NCBI GenBank assembly: GCA_002422545.1 | Contig: DIWF01000003.1 | Coordinates: forward strand, 111,782 to 175,781 | DNA length: 64,000 nt | Source of the DNA: Firmicutes bacterium UBA6113 | GTDB lineage: Bacteria; Bacillota; Clostridia; Tissierellales; Sedimentibacteraceae | Direction of reading: 5' to 3' | Shown: positions 50,062 through 58,782 of the stretch, in pieces | Layout: every line of letters begins with the position of its first letter | How positions within the stretch are numbered: position 1 is the stretch's first letter | Notes under the pieces: generated by a model | Seen by the model: the letters and a program-made list of their open reading frames with translations, nothing else | What the model was told of the DNA's origin: nothing | Database searches by the model: none | Program-made: the position numbers and the translations under genes

Positions 50062-50751
50062 ATGAAATATGAAGTAATAATGTTTGACGCAGATGACACA
50101 CTTTTTGATTTTAAAAAAGCAGAAAAAGAAGCTTTTAAAAATACAATGGTTGGTTACGGTATCAATTATGATGAAGATTACCACTACAAAATATATGATG
50201 AAATAAACACTGCCCTGTGGAGAGACTTTGATAATGGGCTCATAACACAGGAAGATTTGAAATACCAGCGTTTCAAAAAACTTTCAGATAGACTGAATGC
50301 AGGATTTGATGAGTTTGAGTTTGCAAAAATTTATATGAAAAATTTGTCTCAAGGTTCATTCTTGTATGCAGACAGCATCCCTCTCGTGGAGAGCCTCATG
50401 AATGATTACCGGATGGCAATTATAACAAACGGCCTTACAGATGTGCAGCACAACAGGGTTAGAAATTCTGCCATAGGTAAGTACATGGAAGAAGTTATAA
50501 TATCAGAGGAAGTGGGGCTTTCAAAACCGGATTTCAGAATTTTTGACTATGCCCTAAAAAAAATCAATTACCATGACAAAAGCAAGGTAATAATGGTGGG
50601 GGACAGTCTCACCACGGACATACAGGGAGGAATCAACTCAGGAATCGATACATGCTGGTACAATCCGGCTAAAAACGTCAATAAATCAAAATTTAAACCT
50701 ACATATGAAATTTCTCAGCTCATGATGCTGAAAAAAATACTTGAAGATTAA
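50062..50751 (+). CDS. YjjG-type HAD phosphatase (noncanonical pyrimidine nucleotidase)
   Basis: The 229-residue HAD shows FDADDTLFDFKKAE (about 8-21; nucleophile DxD), AIITNGLTDVQHNR (motif II) and EEVGLSKPDFRIFDYAL plus MVGDSLTTDIQGGINSG (motifs III/IV). The combination matches YjjG/YfnB, which dephosphorylate dUMP, dTMP or noncanonical pyrimidine nucleotides. ATG 50062 has a better-spaced GGGAG than the ATG six bases before. It has its own terminator. Confidence 0.88.
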   Translation: MKYEVIMFDADDTLFDFKKAEKEAFKNTMVGYGINYDEDYHYKIYDEINTALWRDFDNGLITQEDLKYQRFKKLSDRLNAGFDEFEFAKIYMKNLSQGSFLYADSIPLVESLMNDYRMAIITNGLTDVQHNRVRNSAIGKYMEEVIISEEVGLSKPDFRIFDYALKKINYHDKSKVIMVGDSLTTDIQGGINSGIDTCWYNPAKNVNKSKFKPTYEISQLMMLKKILED

Positions 50752-50778
50752 AAAAAGTCAATTTACATTGACTTTTTT
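50751..50778. terminator. Bidirectional terminator between YjjG-type phosphatase and chitinase genes
   Basis: AAAAAAGTCAAT/ATTGACTTTTTT with TTAC loop. Confidence 0.85.
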
Positions 50779-50820
50779 TGTTGCAATAAATTTACTGATT
50801 ATTAAATCTTATTATAGAAA

Positions 50821-52275
50821 TTAATTATTAAGATTATCATAGAGAGAATTCAATAGAACCTTGTTTGGATCCTGGCTTAATTCCCACACTGCTGCTCCCC
50901 CAAGACCCTTAGTTTTGATGTAATCTGCTTTAAGAGACATTGACGTAGCATCATCATAGCTTATGAACACTTTTCCGTTATAAAGCCAAGGAACCATGGA
51001 CTGCTCATGAAAATACCTTACGAAACCATCTTTGTTGATGTAATTTGCTTCGATATTAAAGTAGCTCAAAGATTTTCCAGTCGAAAAAGTCTGATAGAGA
51101 CCGTTGTTGCCTGTGCTTGAAGTTTCATACAAATATCCGTAAAATGGAACGCCTGCAACCAGTTTTTCCTTTGGAAAACCTGCATTTATCCATGCATTGA
51201 TGCTTGAATCAACGCTCCACTTGTATTGTGGAGACAAATCCTGGTTGTTGTAAAGAGGTGCATTGAAATCCGTGTATGAATCCCATGTGCCGTGAATATC
51301 ATATGTCATGAGAGTAGCATAGTCCACATATTCATGAAAAATTCCAGGCTCAGTGTTTCCTATGTAGTAATTGCCTGCCCCTCCTGCAATTGTCAGAAGA
51401 TAATGCTTGTTGTCCTTCAAGCCCTGTTCATCCAATTTCTCACGTATTTTTTTCAGAAGCAGTGTAAAGTTTTGCTTGTCTTCAGGGCGCCTTGAATTTT
51501 CAGCCAAACCACCGCCAACAGGATATTCCCAGTCAAGGTCCACCCCGTCAAGTCCGTACCTGGTAAGGAACTCAACACACCCAGCTGCAAAGGCTGATCT
51601 TGATGTTTCAGTAGCAGCAGCATCGGAAAACTTTACGGACCATGTCCATCCGCCAACTGAAATCAATATTTTCAAATCAGGGTTGACTATTTTTAAGTCC
51701 TGCAGCATTTTAAAATTAGCAGTATCCTTGTCAGGATATCCCATTACTAATTTAAAATCAGAACCGATATTAGCAAATGCGTAATTTATATGGGTGAGCT
51801 TGTTTGCATCCAGCTTGTCTGGAGTAAATCCGGAATATGCAGACCACGCAGCATAATATCCGACAATTTTCTTTGCTCTTGTTGGAGGATTAGGTACATA
51901 ATCTTTTGACAAAGTCACAGTTAAAACATTGCTTGGCTTTGAGAGATTTCTCTTCACATCCTTAGCCTTTATGTAAAATTCATATTCAATTCCTGGAGTT
52001 AAATTTTCAACTGTATAAGTGCAGTTTAAAGTTGATGCGAAATATGTACCGTCCTTGTAGATGCTGTACGCATTGACACCAACATTGTCCGTTGATGCAT
52101 CCCATTCTAGAGTAACCGATGTTTCATTTGCATTCGTCATATGAAGATTGGCTGGGGCTGTTGGTGGCTGCTTGTCCGTTTTGTCTGCAAATGCAAAGTT
52201 GTCAGAAGACAAAACAAGCAGCACAAAGGCAAGAACAATTGATAACGTTTTTTTAATTTTTAAGTTCTTATTCAT
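50821..52275 (-). CDS. Secreted glycosyl hydrolase family 18 (chitinase-like) with FN3 domain
   Basis: This 484-residue protein has a signal peptide (MNKNLKIKKTLSIVLAFVLL..., cut near FAFA-DK), one fibronectin type III domain (about 38-125: PPTAPANLHMTNANETSVTLEWDASTD) and a GH18 barrel from about 135 (KIVGYYAAW). The catalytic motif is DGVDLDWEYP, intact with its acid Glu. It should act on chitin or peptidoglycan-type GlcNAc polymers outside the cell; spore cortex or coat lysins also use this fold. ATG 52275 is preceded by AGGAGAAT. About 130 nt upstream lies a large inverted repeat with terminator features. Confidence 0.9.
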   Translation of the reverse strand: MNKNLKIKKTLSIVLAFVLLVLSSDNFAFADKTDKQPPTAPANLHMTNANETSVTLEWDASTDNVGVNAYSIYKDGTYFASTLNCTYTVENLTPGIEYEFYIKAKDVKRNLSKPSNVLTVTLSKDYVPNPPTRAKKIVGYYAAWSAYSGFTPDKLDANKLTHINYAFANIGSDFKLVMGYPDKDTANFKMLQDLKIVNPDLKILISVGGWTWSVKFSDAAATETSRSAFAAGCVEFLTRYGLDGVDLDWEYPVGGGLAENSRRPEDKQNFTLLLKKIREKLDEQGLKDNKHYLLTIAGGAGNYYIGNTEPGIFHEYVDYATLMTYDIHGTWDSYTDFNAPLYNNQDLSPQYKWSVDSSINAWINAGFPKEKLVAGVPFYGYLYETSSTGNNGLYQTFSTGKSLSYFNIEANYINKDGFVRYFHEQSMVPWLYNGKVFISYDDATSMSLKADYIKTKGLGGAAVWELSQDPNKVLLNSLYDNLNN

Positions 52276-52402
52276 GATAATTCTCCTATGTTGTGGTGAT
52301 ACAAGTATAGCATAGGCCCTTTTATTAAGGTAATGCAATATATGGCAAGTTGTTTTGCACTTAGTTTTTCAGCCATATTAATCCATGATTTTGCATTAAA
52401 AA

Positions 52403-52474
52403 AAGCCTTATACGGCTCAGGTTGATGGCAAAGTAACATTTGACGTTGTCAATAGTCTGAGCCTTATAAAGCTT
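52403..52474 (-). repeat. Imperfect 18-bp inverted repeat ending in a T-run, upstream of the chitinase gene
   Basis: The arms AAGCCTTATACGGCTCAG (52403-52420) and CTGAGCCTTATAAAGCTT (52457-52474) pair at 16 of 18 positions around a 36-nt loop that holds a small TTGAC/GTCAA hairpin. On the minus strand the second arm is followed by seven T. It could terminate DegV transcription or act as a leader terminator of the chitinase gene, or be the end of a small mobile element. Confidence 0.5.
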
Positions 52475-52484
52475 CACATAATAA

Positions 52485-52506
52485 GTTCCGGCAAATTTGC
52501 CGGAAC
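52485..52506 (-). terminator. Perfect 22-bp palindrome after degV
   Basis: Arms GTTCCGGCAAA and TTTGCCGGAAC are exact complements; the palindrome lies 15 nt after the DegV stop and precedes the larger inverted repeat. Only a weak T-rich trail follows. Confidence 0.55.
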
Positions 52507-52521
52507 CTGATTACTATACAA

Positions 52522-53409
52522 TTAATCTATCCTTTTGTCACCGTAGAAAAATAAGGCAACTGTGCCCGGACCAGTGTGTGATCCTATTACGGTTCCAACG
52601 CTGTTTATCATTATTTTACCGTCAAGTTTTTGGAATTTGCTTTCGATTAAATCGGCAACTTTTCTGGCATCTTCATAGCAAGCTGAGTTTGATATGTAGC
52701 ACCTGCCCGAATAATCAAGCTTGTTGTCCGCATGTACTTCCATTCTTGTTACAATTTCTTCAATGACATGCTTTTTCCCTCTATATTTTGACCGAGGGAT
52801 GAGTTTCCCTTCATAGTCCATGTTAAGGAGAGGGCAAATATGAAGCATTGTTCCGACTATATTTGAAGCTGCTGAAATTCTGCCGCCCCTGTAGTAACTT
52901 GTAAGGTCAGTTGAAAAAAACCAGTGGTTGACTCTTAGCTTGTTTTCCTCAAGCCAGTGGAATGCTTCCTCAATTGTGCTCTCTCCATCCCGCATATCGC
53001 ATGCGGATGTTACAAGCAGTCCGTAACCTGATGATGCCCCAAGAGAATCCACAATCATTATTTTTCTTTCAGGATACCTTTCCATGAGTTCTTCCTTTGC
53101 AATGTTAGCAGAGTTGTATGTACCGGAAAGTCCAGATGACAACGAAATGTGCAGGATGTCCTTTCCTTCTTTAAGTAACGGCTCGAAAAATTCGACAAAT
53201 TGAGCTACGTTGACTTGAGACGTAGTGGGTTGTGCTCCATCCGATATCTTTTTATAAAATTCTTCAAAGGACATTGATTGACCTAAATCGTCCTCGTATT
53301 CTATTCCGTCCATAATAAAATGAAAGCAAACAAACGGGACATTTCTAGATTTAAAAAATTCAAGAGGCATATCTGCTGTTGAACAGGATGTGACAATAAA
53401 ATCAGACAT
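52522..53409 (-). CDS. DegV family fatty-acid-binding protein
   Basis: The 295-residue protein has IVTSCSTADMPLEFFKSRNVPFVCFHFIMDGIEYEDD (about 4-40) and the lipid-binding TSQVNVAQFVEFFEPLLKEGKDILHISLSSGLSGTYNSA, with GTVIGSHTGPGTVALFFYGDKRID as the usual end. DegV/FakB proteins hold fatty acids for the FakA kinase. No fakA is adjacent. AAAAGGAGTTATA precedes ATG 53409. Confidence 0.93.
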   Translation of the reverse strand: MSDFIVTSCSTADMPLEFFKSRNVPFVCFHFIMDGIEYEDDLGQSMSFEEFYKKISDGAQPTTSQVNVAQFVEFFEPLLKEGKDILHISLSSGLSGTYNSANIAKEELMERYPERKIMIVDSLGASSGYGLLVTSACDMRDGESTIEEAFHWLEENKLRVNHWFFSTDLTSYYRGGRISAASNIVGTMLHICPLLNMDYEGKLIPRSKYRGKKHVIEEIVTRMEVHADNKLDYSGRCYISNSACYEDARKVADLIESKFQKLDGKIMINSVGTVIGSHTGPGTVALFFYGDKRID

Positions 53410-53568
53410 ATTATAACTCCTTTTTTTATTTTACAAATTATTTTATCATAAAAACAATGCAGATTCAGTCGAAGTTTATCCGGTAAATCAGCGCTAAATG
53501 CAATTAAGTTTATTATTCCAAAAATTACATCTATTTACATTATAAATTATTGAAGTTATATGTCAAGT

Positions 53569-54969
53569 TTATGCCATTTTTGATTGTATTTTTGATTCTA
53601 TTTTAACTTCACCCTTATTGCTTTCATGGTTTCTTTTTTTCCAAAAATACATGTAGTATATAATAAACAGCACTGAGGTTACAGCCCAGCTCAAAGGATA
53701 GCTGAATATAACAGTCTTGATTTCAGGTCTTTTGGGAACTGCTATGATTATCCATAAAACCCTTAATCCGCACACGCCGATGCTAGTGAGAAGCATTGGT
53801 ACCAAAGAATTTCCCATACCACGCAGCGCTCCTGACAATATTTCTATAAATACAAATGTGAAATATGTGGGAACGAGGAATTTTAAGATTTCCATTCCTT
53901 TTTCTATAACAGCAGCATCTTCCGTGAACAAAAGGTACACATACTGTCCTGAAAAATACAATATTACACTTAAGGCAACTGCTGCTCCCATGCACATAAC
54001 AAGGGTCTGACGCACTCCCTTTTTGACCCTTTCAATTTTTTCAGCTCCGTAATTTTGTCCCGCAAAAGTTGTAATAGAAACACCAAAAGCCCCCATAATC
54101 ATCCAGAACAATCCATCAATTTTTGAAAATGCAGTCCAGGCAGCAACCGTGTCTGTACCGAAGGAATTTATACTTGACTGTATTACTATATTTGCTATGT
54201 TGTACATTGAAGACTGAAACCCTGCCGGAAGTCCTATTCTGAAAATTTGTGCAAGTTTTTCTTTTTCTATTTTAATTTTACCAAGCATTATCCTGTATGG
54301 TTCGGATGTATGCATTAATATATAAATTACAAGAATGGCACTTATGCACTGGGACAGCACTGTAGCTATGGCAACACCGTAAATTCCAAGACCAAACACA
54401 GCTACAAACAACAGATCAAGCACTATGTTTATAATGCAGCTTGCAATCAAAAAATAAAGAGGTCTCCTTGAATCCCCCACTGCTCTGAGAATTCCTGAAC
54501 CTATATTGTAAATCATGTTTGGAATCATTCCAGCAAAGTATATTCTTATGTAAATCAGGGAATATTGTATTACATCTTCAGGAGTTCCCATTGCTTGAAG
54601 AGCAATAGGAGCAATCAGTATTCCTCCCATGGTGAAAAGTGCTCCTCCTATGGTTGCCATTGCTATGGCAGTGTGTACGGCAACATTTAAATCATCATGC
54701 TTCCTTGCTCCGTAATACTGTGAAATTATTACTGTAGCTCCTGAAGAAAGCCCAACAAAAAAACCGACAAGCAGGTTTATAAGAGTGCCTGTTGTTCCAC
54801 CCACAGCCGACAGCGCCTGTTTTCCTATGAATCTTCCCACAACAATGGCATCTGTTGTGTTGTAAAGCTGCTGAAAAAATGTGCCCAGCAAAATAGGAAA
54901 AAAGAAAATCAATATCTGTTTCCAGATAACCCCTTCAGTTATATCATGTTTATTAGTATTATGCCTCAT
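53569..54969 (-). CDS. MATE family efflux transporter
   Basis: The 466-residue membrane protein with about 12 helices matches the NorM/DinF MATE branch: GVIWKQILIFFFPILLGTFFQQLYNTTDAIVVGRFIG (about 12-48) and SGATVIISQYYGARKHDDL, with a mirrored half having PAGFQSSMYNIANIVIQSSINSFG and FAGQNYGAEK. Na+- or H+-coupled export of cationic compounds. ATG 54969 (MRHNT) is chosen because TTGGAGC precedes it by 6 nt. It follows the HypD operon terminator and appears monocistronic. Confidence 0.92.
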   Translation of the reverse strand: MRHNTNKHDITEGVIWKQILIFFFPILLGTFFQQLYNTTDAIVVGRFIGKQALSAVGGTTGTLINLLVGFFVGLSSGATVIISQYYGARKHDDLNVAVHTAIAMATIGGALFTMGGILIAPIALQAMGTPEDVIQYSLIYIRIYFAGMIPNMIYNIGSGILRAVGDSRRPLYFLIASCIINIVLDLLFVAVFGLGIYGVAIATVLSQCISAILVIYILMHTSEPYRIMLGKIKIEKEKLAQIFRIGLPAGFQSSMYNIANIVIQSSINSFGTDTVAAWTAFSKIDGLFWMIMGAFGVSITTFAGQNYGAEKIERVKKGVRQTLVMCMGAAVALSVILYFSGQYVYLLFTEDAAVIEKGMEILKFLVPTYFTFVFIEILSGALRGMGNSLVPMLLTSIGVCGLRVLWIIIAVPKRPEIKTVIFSYPLSWAVTSVLFIIYYMYFWKKRNHESNKGEVKIESKIQSKMA

Positions 54970-55096
54970 TATTTGCTCCAATCAAAAGAATATCATTCTG
55001 ATGTTATATCACTTCAACTGCAAAGTCAATAATTCAATAATTATTTTTTAATATCCTCATGAACAACATACCAATTTTATAGCTGGTAAAACAAAA

Positions 55097-55125
55097 GGCA
55101 AATGTGATTTTCATTCACATTTGCC
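55097..55125 (-). terminator. Terminator of the hydroxyproline dehydratase operon
   Basis: GGCAAATGTGA/TCACATTTGCC, 7-nt loop, followed on the minus strand by TTTTGTTTT; just after the HypD stop. Confidence 0.85.
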
Positions 55126-55138
55126 GTGAGTAATCTAT

Positions 55139-57511
55139 TTAGTTAAATGACTGCTCAGTTCTGTCTATAATTTCATCCTGCAAAGCCTTTTCAAGGTTGT
55201 TGAAATGGTCTGAATATCCTGCAACCCTCACTATAAGGTCCTTGTATTCATCAGGATTTTTCTGTGCGTCAAGAAGAGTGCTCTTGTCTATTACATTGAA
55301 CTGAATGTGGTGTCCCATCATGTGGAAGTATGCCCTTATAAGAGCTGACACATTGTCAAGTCCTTCTTCCCCTGATATTGATGACGGCGTAAACTTCTGA
55401 TTTAATAGTGTTCCTCCAGTTGAAGTGTGATCCATTTTTGCACATGATTTTATAACTGCAGTAGGACCGTTTGTGTCTGCTCCCTTTTCAGGTGAAATCC
55501 CGTCTGTAACAGGTTTTTCCTTGAGCCTCCCATTTGCTGAAGCTGTCATGACAGAACCGAAGTATATGTGGCATGTTGTTGGAAGCATGTCTATCTGGTA
55601 TGTCCCGCCGCACACTGCCTTTCTTCCTCTTATTACATCCCTTACATTTTTAAACACATCCAGCATAATGTCATCTGCGTAATCATCATCATTGCCATAC
55701 TTTGGTGTATGGTTCAGAACAAGGTTATGAAGCATATCATGGCCTTCAAAATTTGCATCTATGGCAGCAAGGAGTTCCTTCATTGTGAATCGTCTTTGTT
55801 CGAACACGTTGTATTTTACTGATGCAAGACAGTCTGTAATTGTTCCTATTCCAACAATCTGAATGTATCTTGTGTTATACTTTGCCCCTCCTGCGTTGTA
55901 ATCTTTTCCGGTTTCCTTGCAGCCTGTTGTGAGAACAGACATGAATGGTGAAGGCATGTGTTCTGCAAATATTTTTTCTATTACGTTGTTTCCTCTTATC
56001 TTAACATTGATGATATATTCAAGTTGATTGAAAAGTGCTGCTTCAAGCTCCTCATATGATTTGAAGTCTTCCGGATTGCCTGTTTGAATGCCTATTAGTT
56101 TGTTTGTGTACTTGTCAAAACCGTTGTTCATTGTAAGCTCGAATATTTTAGGAACATTGAGATATCCCGTCAAGACGTATGCTTCTCTTCCATGGCATCC
56201 TGTTTCAACACATCCGCTTGAACCGCCGAATCGTGCATCTTCAAGTGTTTTTCCTGCGTTTAGCAGCTCCTGTATGAGTTCCTCTGTGTTGTAAAATGCA
56301 GGCTGCCCCCATCCCTTTCTTGAAATTTCAACAGCGCGTCTCAAAAATTCATCAGGGGTTTTTTCGCTTATCTGCACATTTGAGCTTGGCTGAAGAAGTC
56401 TCATTTCATCCATGGTATCAAGTATGATGTATGAAACGTCATTCACTCCGTCATCTCCTGTGTAAGGATCTATTCCTCCTGAGTTGAAGTTTGCAAAATC
56501 TGTGTATGTTCCGCTTTCCTTGAGGGTTATTCCCACCTTCGGAGGAGCAGGCTGGTTGTTGAATTTTATCCACAGACATTCCATAAGCTCTCTTGCCTTG
56601 TGATAATCAATTGTTCCTTCCTCTTTTTCCTTCTTGTAGAAAGGATACAGATATTGATCAAGTTTCCCTGGAGAGAATGCATCCCACGTGTTCAGTTCAG
56701 TGGTGATTCCTATGTGGACGAACCAGTACATCTGAAGAGCCTGTGCGTATGTTTCTGGTTTATTTGCAGGAACAACGTCGCAGTTTCCGGCAATCCACAA
56801 AAGTTCTTCTTTCCTTTGGGGATTAGTTTCCTTTTCAGCCAGTCCTCTTGCATATGCAGCATATCTTTGTCCATAAATCATTATAGCATCGCAAGAAATT
56901 GCCATTGCTTCAAGCTGTGCCTTTTTATCGTATGCAACATTGTCATTTAAAAAATCCAATTCATCTATTGCTTCTGCGATTTCCTTTTTAAATTCCAAAA
57001 ATCCCTTGTGATAAAATTTGTCATCTGCAACTGTGTGTCCGGGAGCTCTTTGTTCCATGAATTCAGTGAACATTCCTGCAGCGTAGCAATCTTTCCATTC
57101 CTGTGTCATTGAAGATAGAATCTTGTCTCTTGTGGACTTGTTCTGCCAGTACGGTAGAATTGTTTCAGCTTGAACTATTTTGTCTTCTTCAATAACCTTG
57201 AAATTGATGAATTTTCTTTCGTTCATTACAGTCATGTCTTCAACCGTATGGGCGCAAAGTTCTGGGAATGTCGGAACAACCTGCGGTCCTTCACTTTTTT
57301 CACCAACTATAAGCTCGCCTTCACCGATATACAGCTTCCTGTTCTCCATGAGATATTTGAAATTCATTGCACGGAGCACCGGAATTTCAACGGTTCCAAA
57401 ATTGTTTTTATAAAATTCTGTTTCAAGCAGTGCCCTTTCCAAACTTACTCTGGGCTGTGTGGACACACTTTCCTGTCTCAACATCTTTGTTCTTTCTGTA
57501 TAGCCTCTCAT
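55139..57511 (-). CDS. hypD: Glycyl radical trans-4-hydroxy-L-proline dehydratase
   Basis: HypD dehydrates trans-4-hydroxyproline to pyrroline-5-carboxylate. The protein is 790 residues, like characterised HypD (789). From counting: the radical glycine is G765 in RVAGYSDHF; the active-site pair C434 and E436 (SSGCVETGC) and Y450 (LTGYLN) match the published HypD positions as I recall them, and D277, H159, F151, S333, D338 and F339 match the remaining ones with a one-residue offset. This separates it from pyruvate-formate lyase and glycerol dehydratase. It starts 1 nt after the stop of its activase, with GGAGG inside that gene's end. No proC is next door in this window. Confidence 0.9.
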   Translation of the reverse strand: MRGYTERTKMLRQESVSTQPRVSLERALLETEFYKNNFGTVEIPVLRAMNFKYLMENRKLYIGEGELIVGEKSEGPQVVPTFPELCAHTVEDMTVMNERKFINFKVIEEDKIVQAETILPYWQNKSTRDKILSSMTQEWKDCYAAGMFTEFMEQRAPGHTVADDKFYHKGFLEFKKEIAEAIDELDFLNDNVAYDKKAQLEAMAISCDAIMIYGQRYAAYARGLAEKETNPQRKEELLWIAGNCDVVPANKPETYAQALQMYWFVHIGITTELNTWDAFSPGKLDQYLYPFYKKEKEEGTIDYHKARELMECLWIKFNNQPAPPKVGITLKESGTYTDFANFNSGGIDPYTGDDGVNDVSYIILDTMDEMRLLQPSSNVQISEKTPDEFLRRAVEISRKGWGQPAFYNTEELIQELLNAGKTLEDARFGGSSGCVETGCHGREAYVLTGYLNVPKIFELTMNNGFDKYTNKLIGIQTGNPEDFKSYEELEAALFNQLEYIINVKIRGNNVIEKIFAEHMPSPFMSVLTTGCKETGKDYNAGGAKYNTRYIQIVGIGTITDCLASVKYNVFEQRRFTMKELLAAIDANFEGHDMLHNLVLNHTPKYGNDDDYADDIMLDVFKNVRDVIRGRKAVCGGTYQIDMLPTTCHIYFGSVMTASANGRLKEKPVTDGISPEKGADTNGPTAVIKSCAKMDHTSTGGTLLNQKFTPSSISGEEGLDNVSALIRAYFHMMGHHIQFNVIDKSTLLDAQKNPDEYKDLIVRVAGYSDHFNNLEKALQDEIIDRTEQSFN

Positions 57512-57512
57512 G

Positions 57513-58415
57513 TTAACCTCCTATTTTTGCTTTATATCCCTTATTTTCAAACATTTCTTTAAATTTTTGCATCTTTTCATCGGATGGCTTTGACATCCTG
57601 TCATCTTCATATACTTTTCCCAGCTTTTTGTATTTGTGCTTTGCAATATCATGGTATGGGAGAAGGTTTACCTTGCTGATGTTTAATCCTTCAATAAATT
57701 CAATTGTTTTTATAATGTGTTCTTCATCTCCATTGACACCTTCAATTATGGGCATTCTGAGATTGATATTTTTGTGGATTTCAGATACTTTTTTTAAGTT
57801 TTCCAGAATCAACTTATTTGACATTCCTGTAAACTCCAAGTGCTTTTCATCATCCATGAGCTTGATGTCGTAAAGGAACACATCTGTGTACTCTGCAGCT
57901 CTTTTTAGATTGTCAAAGCTCACAGCGCCACAGGTGTCAACTGCCGTATGAATATTATTATCTTTAAGTTTTTTAAGGAGTTCTTCCACAAAATCAATGT
58001 GAATCAAGGGCTCTCCTCCGGATAATGTCACTCCTCCGCTGGATTTTTCATAGAAAACCCTGTCCTTCAAAACTTCCTTCAACACATCATCAACAGTGTA
58101 TTCTTTTCCAGCAATCTGCCTTGCACCCTGAATGCAGTATATTACACATTGCCCGCAGCAGTCACACTTGGCTTCATCTGTAGTAAGAAGGCTGTTTTCA
58201 ATTTTAATGGCTTTTTTAGGACAGATTTTTTCACATGTTCCGCAAAGAGCGCATTTGTCCCTGTCGTAAAGAATTTGAGTGTTTATATACTGACTCTCTG
58301 GATTATGGCACCAAAGGCATTTAAGAGGACATCCCTTGAAAAACACAGTTGTCCTGATACCGGGACCGTCATGTACAGAAAACTTCTGTATGTTAAAAAT
58401 ATTTGCTCTATTCAT
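57513..58415 (-). CDS. hypE: Glycyl-radical enzyme activating protein (HypD activase)
   Basis: The 300-residue radical SAM activase has the cluster motif FFKGCPLKCLWCHNPES (CxxxCxxC, about 27-43) preceded by FSVHDGPGIRTTVF, and an inserted ferredoxin domain with two Cys sets, CALCGTCEKICPKKAI and CDCCGQCVIYC (about 56-94). SGGEPL is a further radical SAM motif. It generates the glycyl radical on the next gene's product. GGAGAAAAA precedes the ATG. It is the first gene behind a sigma-54 promoter. Confidence 0.93.
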   Translation of the reverse strand: MNRANIFNIQKFSVHDGPGIRTTVFFKGCPLKCLWCHNPESQYINTQILYDRDKCALCGTCEKICPKKAIKIENSLLTTDEAKCDCCGQCVIYCIQGARQIAGKEYTVDDVLKEVLKDRVFYEKSSGGVTLSGGEPLIHIDFVEELLKKLKDNNIHTAVDTCGAVSFDNLKRAAEYTDVFLYDIKLMDDEKHLEFTGMSNKLILENLKKVSEIHKNINLRMPIIEGVNGDEEHIIKTIEFIEGLNISKVNLLPYHDIAKHKYKKLGKVYEDDRMSKPSDEKMQKFKEMFENKGYKAKIGG

Positions 58416-58448
58416 TTTTTCTCCAATATATTTTCATATAATTATATA

Positions 58449-58465
58449 TGCAATTTTCGAGCCAA
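58449..58465 (-). promoter_or_regulatory. Sigma-54 (-24/-12) promoter of the hypE-hypD operon
   Basis: On the minus strand TTGGCTCGAAAATTGCA matches the consensus TTGGCACGNNNNTTGCA at every defined base except one (T for A). GG and GC have the required 10-nt spacing. The activase ATG lies about 30 nt downstream. The divergent gene encodes a sigma-54 activator. Confidence 0.9.
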
Positions 58466-58500
58466 ATTATCAGTATTTAAATTTCAATATTCCTAATTTT

Positions 58501-58520
58501 ATGTATGATTTTTGATACAT
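58501..58520. promoter_or_regulatory. Candidate enhancer site 1
   Basis: ATGTATGATTTTTGATACAT, a perfect 6-bp inverted repeat with 8-nt centre, about 60 bp upstream of the -12 box. Possible binding site for the divergent activator. Confidence 0.4.
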
Positions 58521-58682
58521 TAAATATGCCCATTTTTTTTACAGTTGTAAAATTTTCATATATTTCCAATAAATCGACTCTAGTGCTGATATTACAACAA
58601 ACGCCGACAAAATTCAACTTATTATTTAGTTTTTATTTTTCTCATGATGCTGCTGTGTTTTGCAAAGTATATGAGAGGACCA

Positions 58683-58699
58683 AACAAACTTAATTTGTT
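58683..58699. promoter_or_regulatory. Candidate enhancer site 2
   Basis: AACAAACTTAATTTGTT, a perfect 6-bp inverted repeat with 5-nt centre, about 240 bp upstream of the -12 box and 84 bp before the activator start. AT-rich, so chance is possible. No ORF is seen in the rest of 58416-58782. Confidence 0.35.
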
Positions 58700-58782
58700 C
58701 AAATATGTTGTTTTTCACTGAAGTCAGTGTTATTATATTTAAAAAAGTATGTCTTGCTTAAAATTTTATTGAAGAGGCTGCC

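Noticed and set aside
57170..57562. A 130-codon ORF antisense to hypD/hypE
   Set aside because: Shadow of highly constrained coding sequence; no RBS and no recognisable protein.
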